A program made the translations under genes and the position numbers. Source: Knufia peltigerae (taxonomy: Eukaryota; Ascomycota; Eurotiomycetes; Chaetothyriales; Trichomeriaceae). From it: a DNA stretch of 64,000 nt. Location: positions 202,483 to 266,482 of the forward strand of contig JAPDRN010000040.1 in the NCBI GenBank assembly GCA_030247855.1. The letters are read 5' to 3'. This document shows positions 46,960-57,480 of the stretch, piece by piece. The notes beneath the pieces are model-generated. The model made no database searches and was not told the origin of the DNA. It saw only the letters and a program-made list of their open reading frames with translations. Numbering within the stretch: position 1 is the stretch's first letter; each line of letters begins with the position of its first letter.

Positions 46960-48618
46960 TTACAACTCAAAAATATCCTTGAGCGTTCCTGCCAGGGTTT
47001 CAAGACCTTTCACCACGTCCGTCTCATCCTCAGACGCAAACGTCAGGCGAAAATGGACATTCAAGTCCTGCCAACCTCGACGATGTCCTGTGGACAGCTC
47101 TGTGGACGACTGCTCTTCTGTCTTCGCCCGCGCAGACCGAGGCAACGCTGGAACTTCAAAGAAGCTCCCTTTAGAGCATAGTACGCCTCTTTCTAGCGCA
47201 TTGCTGTAGATTTCATCCTCTATCTCAAGTCGGATTGTTTCTATCGATTTCGTAGTCTGAAATTTGTCATTGAGTCTGGGATACTGGGCGCAGCTGATCT
47301 TAAGCCAGATGAACATGCCCGCCTGGATTGTGCTCCAGCTGCAAACTGTACCCAGCGGCCCCGTTCCAAGGAGTTTCCGACATGCGTGTAGGGTCCCATT
47401 GGCTTTGTGCTGATAATGTTGTGCAAGGCTCTGAAGCCATTCTTCAAAGCCACCATGGCCCCATGTTTCTGAAAGGAGCTTAAAGGTGACAAGTTGACTC
47501 AAGCCGCTCGGGTGGACCACTCCCAGGTCATGGGAGGCCTGGTACGCCTCGACTACGGTTTTCGGTGCCGTTAGCCACCCAAGTCTCAATCCAGGAGCGA
47601 GTATCTTGGAGGTTGAGTCGAGACGTATCACTCGCCCAGTCCTACAGAGAGCCAGGTACGATGGGATTATGGTCGAAAAGTATGAGTCATCTGACTTGGG
47701 AAACTGAAGGTAGTAGTAAGGGTCGTCTTCAAGAACTAGGAGGTCGTGGGCTTCTGCGACCTTCAGTATAGCCAGTCGGCGCTCGAGTGGTTGAGTGATA
47801 CCTGTCGGATTCTGTCCTGTGGGAATTGTATATAGAATTCTGGGCTTTGGCCTTCCTGGATAGTCTACAGCCCACGATGACAGTGTTCGGTCCAGGGAAC
47901 TCGGACATGGTCCACAATTATCCATCTGTGTTGGTATCAAAGAAATGCCAAGCGGCCTCGCCACCTCGATGGCGCCGGAGTAAGTGTATTCTTCGACCAG
48001 TATAGAATCTCCTGGGTTAGCAAAGTTTCGGAGTGTAATTTCCAAAGCGGAAGTGTTCCCAACAGTCAGGCAAACTTCCCAGTCCGAGTACGGTGGAGAA
48101 TGCACAAGAGAGATGTGAGTCGTCAGATATTGAATCAGCTGTTCATGGCCCTGGGAATAGCCGTACGACAGAGCAATGGCGATATCAATTGCAGCAGCTG
48201 GTTCATTCCTTGCCACACTCGCTGTCCTCGTCTGAAACCCAGTGGGACAGCTCTTTGCCGTGACTCCTGCTTCCAGTGCAGCGCCGAGTTGAGGGTCGGT
48301 GAAGGTGAAGTCCATGGCATGAAAAGGGTAGGTATCTGGGGACGGACGCCCAGTGCTAAGGCTTATTATATTCAGCGGAAGCCCTGCTGAGCCCGCTTTA
48401 AGTGACGACGGCTGCCGCAGACGCGCTTCGTGGCTGAAAAAGTTGTAAATCTCAACACTTGCGCGAGGCTTATTCAGCATTTCAGGCGATTTGAACTGGT
48501 CAGCGCTGGTCACCGGTGCCAGACTCTTTTGAAGCATGCCAACATCCCGATATAGAGTTCTGGGCTGTACCTTTTGGTGAGTATCACCTTCATGGTGACG
48601 AGAAATAGGGATGCTCAT
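46960..48618 (-). CDS. PLP-dependent aminotransferase, Aro8-like (aromatic/2-aminoadipate type)
   Basis: A 552-aa single-exon fold-type I aminotransferase. The N-terminal part matches the fungal Aro8 layout (FFSHEARLRQPSSLK, IISLSTGRPSPDTYPF). The large domain has TVGNTSALEI, the PTGQNPTG substrate-loop motif, the cofactor-binding Asp/Tyr stretch LEDDPYYYLQF, and the Schiff-base lysine in STSKILAPGLRLGW. Family enzymes transaminate Phe, Tyr, Trp, kynurenine or 2-aminoadipate. Located beside a 2-oxo acid decarboxylase, it probably produces phenylpyruvate or indolepyruvate for it. The ATG at 48618 was chosen; an in-frame GTG 114 nt upstream would add a hydrophobic leader and is unlikely. Confidence 0.9.
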   Translation of the reverse strand: MSIPISRHHEGDTHQKVQPRTLYRDVGMLQKSLAPVTSADQFKSPEMLNKPRASVEIYNFFSHEARLRQPSSLKAGSAGLPLNIISLSTGRPSPDTYPFHAMDFTFTDPQLGAALEAGVTAKSCPTGFQTRTASVARNEPAAAIDIAIALSYGYSQGHEQLIQYLTTHISLVHSPPYSDWEVCLTVGNTSALEITLRNFANPGDSILVEEYTYSGAIEVARPLGISLIPTQMDNCGPCPSSLDRTLSSWAVDYPGRPKPRILYTIPTGQNPTGITQPLERRLAILKVAEAHDLLVLEDDPYYYLQFPKSDDSYFSTIIPSYLALCRTGRVIRLDSTSKILAPGLRLGWLTAPKTVVEAYQASHDLGVVHPSGLSQLVTFKLLSETWGHGGFEEWLQSLAQHYQHKANGTLHACRKLLGTGPLGTVCSWSTIQAGMFIWLKISCAQYPRLNDKFQTTKSIETIRLEIEDEIYSNALERGVLCSKGSFFEVPALPRSARAKTEEQSSTELSTGHRRGWQDLNVHFRLTFASEDETDVVKGLETLAGTLKDIFEL

Positions 48619-50277
48619 GGCTGACTTGTGACGTTCCCTTGTGACTGAGTCTAGTGGAAACTGAGGATGTGAATGGGTTCCAGACAGAATGAGAGCAAAC
48701 AGGCTTATTCTTATCAGATGTATCGCCTGCACTAACCTGTGGGTGCTCCCGGAACCTTTGCTCAGGGAAATGCTTTTGCGGAGTTCATAGGGCGAGGACA
48801 GTGACTATTAGCGTGGGCATTTCTAACTGTACACTCAACGTACTGTTCCACATGTTAGCGGACACAAAGTGGTCACAATGCAGAGTTAGGACTCATTTGG
48901 GAAAGATTGGGAGATTAATCCAGACCCGAAATGTCTTCAGAGGCGTAACATGGTACTGTAATGACTCCTGCAACCGCCATTAATAAACTTTATGTCACTA
49001 ACAAGCATCGGCGTATAGCCGGGAACCCATTTTCTTTTCCCTTTAGGGAAAAATTTCGGAGAAGGTCTTGGCAACGATTAGGAAATAATGCTCGGCCTTG
49101 ATATCATGACATGTTGCTTGTTCTACTTGAAGTATAATTCTGGCCGATATTCCGCACGTATATCCAGAAATGCTTTAGAGGCGGATCCCCGAATGTCGCA
49201 AATATGATGAGAGTTATCAGGATTTGACTCTCTTGGAGTGGACATCACCAAAGGAGGGGTTATAAGGACGCATTTCTCTTCTTCCAAAAGCGGCTCTTAA
49301 AATCTCTTCTTTGAGCCAATCATAACGGTTAGCTGTTATTGGGCGCCTAAGAACTTATGGCGGTCATCGCAATCCTATTCATGCACCACTAGGCTGTAAC
49401 TTGAAGATGTCAGCTCTAAACTCGAGAAAGATGGTCACACCGGTGGGAGTATCTACCTATAAGAGTGGGACGAACGGGGAGCACGGTCTCCCCAGTAGAG
49501 TCCCTAACTCCAAAGGCATCAAAACCTTTAATACGACGCTCAAAGTGAATGGAAAATTTTGGCTAGAAGTATGAATTGTGGCAGTGAAAGCATGTATTCT
49601 TCTCATTACTTTACTTCTTGAGGAAGTAGACGTAAATATATATTAAAGTAATATATTAAAAGCTTTATTACGATTTTCAAGCACGCGGAATAATTGTAGA
49701 AGACCTTTATAAATGTCCTGATAGTCGGTTAAGCCTTATACCATAACAACACTAATAACTGTCATAGGAAATGAATTTAAGTTCGGCAGGCTATGCTATG
49801 CAGCTCCTCTGATTCAGTTATATGATCTGTATAACTTCGTAGTCCAGCAAGGCTTAATGTGTTAGGAATGGCCTGTAGAATAGGCAAGTAATAACACAAC
49901 AAAAATAGGTCTTCCTATCTAGGTACGAACTCCAAGCATAAGAAAGAGAAGTTCCTTATGTAGGAAGCCTACGGTAAAGGTGCGGTTTACCTGAGTTCTC
50001 TTGGCGGAGCGTGCTTGGTAAGTACGCTTGGTGTGGAGTTGGAAGTGTCGTCTGGTCTCTGTTCTGTCTACTCGTGACATAAAGATTTGGTGAAGCATAG
50101 ATTACTGTTATTAGACTTAGCAGAATGCTTGTTAATAGGTATTAGTGAACTCTACTTTATTGAGCTATCATCTAGATAGCGAATCTTTGCTACTGCCAGA
50201 AGGAAGTCTATACTCGGTGTACTTTATCGTGTAGGCTCTGGAAGTCTTTCTGTATTTCTGGGTTCTTCTTGTGCAAT
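48619..50277. other. AT-rich gene-free region
   Basis: About 1.66 kb. The proximal few hundred bases should hold the aminotransferase promoter. From about 49550 to 50200 the sequence is strongly AT-rich with TATATTAAA-type runs, and no coding frame survives. It could be decayed repetitive DNA. A TGTTAGGAATG start-like string near 49858 hints at an LTR, but no matching end or target duplication was identified. Confidence 0.45.
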
Positions 50278-51781
50278 TTACTTGGTCGACCATGGGATGA
50301 CGTCAGGTGTGCCTCGAGGCATATACGACTTAAGAACCTCTGGGACTATAATTCCCGCCTCACTCTGGTAGTTTTCCAGCAAGCAACATAGCGTCCTCTC
50401 GGTGGCAGACAAAGTGCCGTTTAGGGCGTGAACATACATCTTCCGCTGGCTGGGGCCTCCTTTGAAATCCTTTGGCCGGTACCGTACATTCAGCTCTCGG
50501 GTTTGGTAGTCTGTGCAATTGGTACAAGATACAAGCTCCTTATATTCGGATTGGTGAGGAAACCATCCCTCCAGGTCATATTTCTTTGCAGCGGCATTGT
50601 TGAGGGCACCAGAGACGATTTCGACGACCCGGTAGGGCAGACATAGAGACTGATAGAATTCTTCAGCGTTCGCTCTCATATCTTCGAGATATTTCCATGA
50701 GTCTTCGGGCTTTGTCACGACGAACTGCTCGATCTGTACACGTCATTAGTCCTGCCATCAACAAAGGACGTGATACAAGTTACCTTTTCGAATTGGTGAA
50801 CGCGAAACAAGCCCCAGGCGTCTCGTCCATGCGATCCAGCCTCCTTCCGGAAGCAAGAGCTAAATCCTGCCAGCCTCTGAGGAAGTTCCTCGTCTGTCAG
50901 CCACTCATCTGCATACATAGCAGATAGAGCTTGCTCGCTGGTTGCAATAAGGTATTTATTGTCTGTTTCGGTGCCTTCTTCGCCAATTTTGTACAGAGAC
51001 TCGTCGAATTCGTCCAGTTGTGCTGTCTTTGCCATGTACTCTCCCTTGATGAAGAATGGAGTTTGAATCGGCTCAAAACCCTTAGATTCCAAGAAGTCAA
51101 GTCCGTAATTAATCAACGCCTGGTTGAGCCGAACACCCCATTTACGTAGGAAATACCCTCTGTGTCCCACGACTTTTGCTCCTGTTCGTTATGTCAGTTC
51201 TTGCAACTTTAGCGCCCAGAAGTAAAGCAAATTATTCGTACCTTGAGCAAAATCCGCAAAGGGCCATGCTTTGGTCATGATCTCATGGTGGCTCAGCGGT
51301 GCGTTGAGGTTGGGTTTGAAACCCGCGGGTGACCATTCCACAATAATCGGGTTGAAAGTCTGCAAGTACCATCCACGGATGAGTATGTGAAGCTCAGGAT
51401 TGAGTAAGAACGAACCTCTTCGTTGTGAATTGGCACAGTGGCATGTAGATAGTTCGGAAGCATCTTGCACATCTTGTCTCGGAGACGCTCTTTCAGCGTC
51501 GCTTGTACTTCTAGTTCCTTGTTCTCCCCGTCCAGCGAAGCTTTCTTGGACTCTTGACATTTCGTATCTTGACCCTGTTTCTTTAAGTGCCCAATTTCTT
51601 TTTGAATCGTGTTCAGTTGAGTTCGCACTTTCTGCACTTCGTAACGAGCGCTGTATGCATTCTGCCAGAGCGCGATAACGTCGTCGACTAACTTTTCGTC
51701 CATGTACCGCTTCCGCAGACAATCTCGAGCTGCTTGCGGGTTTCCGCCACGTTCTACTATGAGATCCAGAACTTCAATCAT
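50278..51781 (-). CDS. Seryl-tRNA synthetase, cytosolic type, diverged copy
   Basis: A 445-aa class II aminoacyl-tRNA synthetase with exons 51781-51416, 51359-51242, 51181-50784 and 50733-50278 (introns 56, 60 and 50 nt). The N-terminal coiled-coil tRNA-binding arm (about 1-110) is followed by motif 1 (GHRGYFLRKWGVRLNQALINYG), motif 2 (FRKEAGSHGRDAWGLFRVHQFEK) and motif 3 (ATERTLCCLLENYQ). Catalytic and tRNA-binding parts are therefore intact. The protein stops soon after motif 3 and lacks the lysine-rich tail usual in fungal cytosolic SerRS. The N-terminal arm also looks unusually diverged. The setting is accessory DNA next to an amidase. This suggests a second copy rather than the only housekeeping enzyme, which a genome search would settle. 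Confidence 0.88.
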
Positions 51782-52239
51782 CTTAATTGCTCTGAGTAAC
51801 AAGTATAAACTTCTGAAAAGGTCCGCTCGCAGTCTCCAGAAGTTCCCGGAGAACAAAGGACTTTACAGTGTTATAGCACCGGCTTCCCTGTGATTGAATA
51901 GAAAGACTGGAATTGATCAAGCCTTAAATCAATACATGGAACGAGTTGTTGTCCCAAGAGTGAGGAAATCAAATCATAGTGTCCCCAGAGCTGACAGTTT
52001 CAGAGTCTAGAGCGGTGGATTGACGTGACCTGACCAGATGGCAATCTATTCTAATTATGCCGAAATGCCGATACAGTATGGACTCTAGGGACAAGGAGTA
52101 GCTTTTCCCCTGCATAAGGACGAGATTCCATGGAGGAGCATTGACTGAGATCACGGCGGTTTGGGACTAGAGCTTTCCTGATATTTACGTTTCACTGCTT
52201 CTGGAATTAACCTCTGTATTGGAGATATGACTGTACACG
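51782..52239. other. Intergenic, SerRS promoter and amidase 3' end
   Basis: About 460 bp including a CCG-N5-CCG pair (52060-52070). No gene was seen. Confidence 0.45.
52060..52070 (-). promoter_or_regulatory. CGG-N5-CGG pair upstream of SerRS
   Basis: On the minus strand this reads CGGcatttCGG, about 280 nt upstream of the SerRS start. The spacer resembles those of the array at 54420-54454. One pair alone could be chance. Confidence 0.3.
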
Positions 52240-54170
52240 TTATTCCTGCGCCTTCTCTGATTTCAATCCATTTAGAACCTTGTCAACAGCCGCGGCGACA
52301 GCAAGAAGATGCTCATCTTCGAATTGTTTGCCGACTAACTGCAGCGATATCGGGGCGTTATGCCACAGTTCTGGATCATCTAATTCTGCATGTTAAACGC
52401 TTAATTCAACACAATGCGGGTTTGTCGAAACTTACATAGCTCGTAGTGCTCCTTGTCAATCTCATTTACCGGATCGTAGTTCATATCTTTGGTGTCACCT
52501 GTTTTGTCGACGAATCCAACAGGGATGATAACTCCAGGATAGTCAAGCAAACTCCATTGTGTAGCATATCCCCACCACCTGACGGGATCGTTAGCTGACA
52601 CCAGTTGTCCTGAGATCATAACAACTCACGTTAAAAAGTCATGGAGATAACTTGCGCAAGGATTGATCGGACATAGCAACGCATCAATGGGTCTGCCCGA
52701 AGAAGTTAACTTGGCCGTGGCGTCCCAATGCTTGAGATATTCTTTCCTGTAGTCGTCCTGGGCGGCAAACAGCTAAGAGGCTCGATTAGAAGTTTGATCT
52801 GAGGGCGCTAGGAGGAGACTCACAGCGTAGAGCTCACTTGCGGACTGTTCACGCAGAGCTGGGTTGGCACTGAGTTTCGCCGCTGCCTTGGGCCATGGCT
52901 CACCGGTCCTATCGAGAAGTGCTTTCATCTCCTTACCTCCAGTGGCATAGTAGAGAGGGTAGGCGATGTCCCAGGCTCGTTGATGTTGATATGGTTCAAA
53001 TTCCACAACTTCGTGTCCCTGCTCCTTTAGTTTTCTCGCGGCCGTGTCTAGTGCTCTCAAGATGGGCGGATGAGGCATAACAACATGGTCAAATTTGAGG
53101 AGGCCGATAGTTAATCTTTGAGGAATTGCTGGGCGTGCTATCCATTCCTTCTGGACGACCTGCGGGTCGTGGGTCCATGGTTTTGCCGCCGTGGCAATCT
53201 GACAAATCAATTCAGTATCTCGGATTGAATGACACATGGGCCCTATCGCTGCTTGAATAGCTCTTCCACCAGACACGTTCGAGGTGATGCCGTCGTAACT
53301 TATGCGGCGAGTCGACGGGCGAATCCCATATAGACCATTGAATGCACAGGGCACTCGGATGGACCCTGCAATATCCGTCCCAATGCCCAGCGGTGAGCCA
53401 TACATGCCTACGAGGGCCCCCTCTCCGCCCGAGCTTCCTCCCGATACTAATGCTCGGTTGAAACCATTCATGGTTCGTCCCCAGAGCTGGCTAATCGTTT
53501 CGATAGCCATTCCAGTCACCGGCATCGTGGTTTTGACAAAGACGATAGCTCCTGCATCTTTCAGGGCTTTGACAAGAACTGCATCTTCATCTGGAATGTT
53601 GTCAGCCCAACAACAGTATCCGAGCGTCGACCGAAGTCCCGCGACATTGACATGATCTTTGATGCTGATTGGGAGGCCGTGTAGGGGACCTCTTAGTTTG
53701 CCAGTGCTTTTGAACGATTGATCGAGCTCTCTGGATAATTGGAGTGCCTCATTGAAGCAGATTTCGGTGAGACAGTTCACCTATGAAGCTTTAAATTATC
53801 GTGGCCATTGACTGAGACTAGAACCCGCCTACCAGCTGCTGAGCGATGGCCGCACGCTTACAGAAAGCCAGGCAGACTTGTTCAGCTGTCCAGCGACCTG
53901 TATGGACATTTTGCAAGATGTCGGTACAGTCGCAACGTGTGATTTTCAGCTCTTCTCCCGTCAATATACCACACAGTTCTGGGACGGTCGAGACATCTCT
54001 CTTTTGGGTATCAAGCAGATGTTGGGGCAATCTCCAGGCGACGGGAATCTTTGATGCCAGCGCTTTCTGCGCATTCTACACATCAAAACTCAGCCTTCAA
54101 CTTGTTAATGCTCGTATCCTTGGCTGGGGCTCACATCTGCAATAGATCTCCATTCCGGAATTGGCCCCAT
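52240..54170 (-). CDS. Amidase (amidase-signature family, acetamidase-like)
   Basis: A 553-aa hydrolase with exons 54170-54135, 54075-53833, 53780-52824, 52772-52630, 52578-52436 and 52379-52240. Introns are 51-59 nt. The Ser-cisSer-Lys triad is complete: Lys134 in PISIKDH, Ser209 in SGGSSGGEGAL and the nucleophile Ser233 in GIGTDIAGSIRVP. The two serines are 24 residues apart, as in well-studied amidases. The N-terminal PEWRSI and IPVAWRLP segments are those of fungal acetamidase-like enzymes. It cleaves a small aliphatic or aryl amide to acid and ammonia in the cytosol. Phenylacetamide or indole-acetamide would suit the neighbourhood, but this is inference. It is divergent from the Zn2Cys6 regulator, with a repeated CGG array between them. 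Confidence 0.88.
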
Positions 54171-54517
54171 GTTCAGAAAATGCACGTTTCTCTACGAGAC
54201 GATGTTTGAAGTTGAGGTTGCGACATGCGGCGAAAAACCGTTAATTCATACTTCAAATTCTTCATAGATGACTTTTGTGTGAATCCGAATTTCGTTAATT
54301 ACCATAAACCCTTGCAAGTCTCCGCAGGGAAACTTGGGCGGTCTGTGTTGACTTCGCTTTCCCCAAGATTATGCCGGAGTGTGTCGACATCCAGATCGTT
54401 ATCTCCCCATCGGCATTGACGGAACTTCGGTGTTTCGGCAATCCGGTATTTCGGCGACAGCGATGTTTTTAATTTCTTCCGCTTCCTCACGGAAATCCCA
54501 CTCACTGCCTCTTCATC
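54171..54517. promoter_or_regulatory. Divergent promoter, amidase and Zn2Cys6 regulator
   Basis: A compact 347-bp region shared by the two genes and carrying the CGG array at 54411-54454. Confidence 0.6.
54411..54454 (+). promoter_or_regulatory. Five CGG triplets at exact 8-bp period (plus one more)
   Basis: CGG begins at 54420, 54428, 54436, 54444 and 54452, each pair separated by exactly five bases (aactt, tgttt, caatc, tattt). A further CGG lies at 54411, nine bases upstream of the first. The array ends 63 bp before the regulator's first ATG. Direct CGG repeats with fixed spacing are typical of Zn2Cys6 binding sites, so this is a strong candidate operator for the adjacent regulator. Confidence 0.6.
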
Positions 54518-56845
54518 ATGGTACCGAGACACCGGGCGATGGTCGGTACGCTTCCAGCAAGGTGCAGCGAAAGCGAGCCCCAAATGACCCTTCCGGTGCT
54601 CACGAACACGCCAGGTCGCAGACCAATCAGTGAGTAAGGTTCAGAAACACTTGGGCCATTCTGACGCTGGGCTAGGAAGAGCTTGTGCGGACTGCCACGC
54701 TCGAAAGGTCAAATGCGATGGGGCAACAAGGGGATTTCCATGCAGTAATTGTAGATCGGCTCATGTCGACTGTTGCATCACGGAACGGCGGAAGCGACGA
54801 AAGCTTTCGGACAGTAGTCGCCCGAGTACCCAACAGGGTAGAAGGAGAGATGTCGAGGCTGGGGACATCTCGCCTGGAAGACCTGCCCCGGCCTACAGCT
54901 ACAGTTTCATCGAGGCAGGGTCAGATGACCAGCATGCTCCTAATACAGCCACCAGTGGCTGGGTTGCTGTCGCAAACCCTGACGTGAACCGCAGTGACCA
55001 AGGTGACACTGAGGCTGATCAACCCCCGGTACCGGGCAATGATGAATATGCCGGCGAATCTGAGCTGGCCAGACGGCATCTGACGGACTTCTTCAATCAA
55101 GACTTGCAAACCAATCCCATCAAAGCCCGGTCAACCTATGTGGGAAGCGAGCTCTCCAATCTCTACTTTCTCACTCGGCAGAGATCTGCGGAAGAGCATG
55201 TCTATCATTATCCCTGCTCGAATGTCTACGTTCCACGTGGATTTAGAAGCTCTCAGACATCAGCTACTCCGAACCTAATCCCCAAGGATGCCTTCGTACT
55301 TCCTCCCGGCAACATATCTGCCAAGCTCATCGATGCATACTTTACCCATGTCCATCCAATGTTCCCAGTCATTGACAAGGAGAAGTTTTTGGAACAGTAT
55401 CAGGCGTCGGACTCGGCACCACCGATCCTTTTGATGCAAGCTATTTGTCTGGTCGGCAGTCACATGAGCACATTCCACAATATTCAAAATCTGAAGGTCG
55501 CTTTCTTCCGACGAGCAAAAGCTCTCCTTGATGGCCGTTACGAAGAGGACCGAATGCATACCGTTCAAGCTGCCTTGCTCTTGACATGGTTCTCAGATGG
55601 AGGTGATGATATTTGTGCTAATGCATGGTGGTGGATCGGTGTGGCCGCTAGGGTTGCTGTCGGATTGGGGAGTGAGTATTCTCTAACCAATTCTGTCGAC
55701 GATTATCTGACCAGGTTGCCGAAATAGTGCATCGGGATGTTACACACAGCAAGATGCCTGAAAGCGATAAGCGAATTTGGAAAGTGATATGGTGGTGCCT
55801 GGTCCAGTTCGACTGCCTTGTGTCTCTCTCCTTTGGGCGGCCTCTTGCGATCAACCTTGACGACTGTGATGTCCGCCCCCTGCAAGCAAGCGAGTTGGAG
55901 CCTTCAATTACTCCTGAGCAAGCCAAGTTCGTGGTGCACCATGCGAAACTATGCGAGACCATCTCAGACCTAATCCACTCATACTTCACCATCAAGGCTC
56001 GCAAGTCGGGCTCCAGCAGGAAGGACGCTCTTGAAGTCGTCGACAGTGCTCTGGCTAAGTGGGCCGCCGAACTACCGCCAGCTTTCCGCGAACAAACCAC
56101 CCACGGAATAGAGACAAGCCCTTTCCCATTATTGCTCCATCTCACATACAACACCGTCCTCCTTCAGTTTCATCGACAGTCCTTGGTCTCTGCATCCGAT
56201 AGTGGTATTGCCATGGAGTTCAGCAGTGACGAGGAGATCTGTGCCGATGCAGCTTCGAATATTGTTCGCATATTCCAACAACTACGTGAGCAGTCCGTTC
56301 TTCAATATTGTTGTTTCTGGACTTCGAGCAGCCTTTTTGCGGCAATGCTTCATGTGAGTGGAGAGCTCAAGTGCTCGAACCGGATCCTCAATCTACGCAG
56401 TAAGGAGAAGTACGAGTCGGCCCTAAAGTCTCTGAGCAAGCTCGCGGGGCATTGGATTTCCGCCTCCTCGGTACTCCGGCTCTTCCAATCTTCCAAGTCG
56501 GGCCATCTGTTCAACAAAGCTAGTCATGTCCAACCAACATCCGTGACATCTCCGCCGAGGCGACAAGGAATCGATGACGATCGTTCTAATGCAGAGATGG
56601 CATCACCTGTCGAGCTGAGGGGCCTAAACTCTCAACCCTATCCAGATCAAGCACGCGTGCCGTTGCAGGAAATGGATTGGGTTCAGCCGGCATCGTTTTC
56701 CGAAGTGCAGGACTTTAACAATAGCAACATGCACATCGAACTGAATCGATGGCAAAATAATATGGACGACTGGCAATCTATCTATTGGAGCGATCCGCTG
56801 TCTATGATTACTCTGGGTGATAATTCTGGCATCTTCGATTTCTAA
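54518..56845 (+). CDS. Zn2Cys6 transcription factor with fungal MHR domain
   Basis: A 741-aa regulator with exons 54518-54629, 54676-55671 and 55728-56845 (introns 46 and 56 nt). The first intron must be removed to join the start exon to RRACADCHARK. The Zn2Cys6 cysteines are 41, 44, 51, 60, 63 and 70 (spacing 2-6-8-2-6), followed by a basic linker (ERRKRRK). The MHR domain contains LIDAYFTHVHPMFPVIDKEKF and AAR-VAVGLG joined by splicing to MHRDVTHSKM, then KRIWKVIWWCLVQFD and SFGRPLAI. Alternative in-frame starts at 54539 and 54584 would shorten the N-terminus by 7 or 22 residues. It is the probable controller of the amidase, Rid, MFS and amine-oxidase genes around it. Confidence 0.87.
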
Positions 56846-56912
56846 ATTCTCCGGGAGTGCGTACAGAGTTGCATGAAGTCTCATCCGAAGTCTAGGTAGA
56901 AGATATCAAGAG

Positions 56913-57480
56913 CTACGCAAGGTCCCCACCCGATGCCAAACCAGCACCTGGCTTAACGGCCGCAATCGCCTCTATTTCAAACTTCAACTTGGGGTTTCCA
57001 AGTCTAGCCACTCCAATGAGCGCTGTTCCTGGCCTGTGCCCATTGAGAAATTTCAACAAGGCTGTGATGTGGACTGGTCGGATGGAAACATCTACTTGTG
57101 ATTAACTAAGCCGCCGGCAGTGCATATAGTTCACCCACCGTAGTCGACAATGTAATAAGTGAGCCTGCAGTTTCCCTCTAGTCAGCATATCTCCGAAAAC
57201 TTGCCACAGCTATGGCTAGAAGCAGGCAAACAAAGAATGCCCTAGCTCACTTGATAATGTCGGAGGGTCTAGCTCCTGCCTCGGCGAGAACACGACCCAA
57301 ATTGTCGACGGCAGCAGAAACCTGTCTCTCGTACGACTCCGGGATAGTGCCTTGTTCATCCGACGTCCCGATCTGCCCAGCAGTGACTATAATGTCGTAA
57401 CCAGCAGGGATGACGAGGCCATGAGAAAAAGGTCCAGAGGGTGCCACGCTCGAAGGGTTCAGCATGGTGAGGGAGTCCAT
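56913..57480 (-). CDS. RidA/YjgF/UK114-family protein
   Basis: A 144-aa protein with exons 57480-57251, 57164-57139 (26 nt) and 57091-56913. Introns are 86 and 47 nt. The fold is recognisable from YDIIVTAGQIGTSDEQG, LTYYIVDYD and the final strand LKFEIEAIAAV. RidA enzymes form trimers that hydrolyse reactive imine/enamine intermediates using a conserved arginine (Arg105 in bacterial RidA). By alignment on GVARL this position is threonine here, so classical imine deaminase activity is doubtful and the protein belongs with Arg-lacking Rid subgroups. It is closely similar to the N-terminal domain of the amine oxidase at 61.2-63.1 kb and is divergent from the MFS transporter. Confidence 0.85.

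Noticed and set aside
49858..50250. Possible solo LTR beginning TGTTAGGAATG
   Set aside because: No matching CA end, primer-binding site or target-site duplication was identified by eye.
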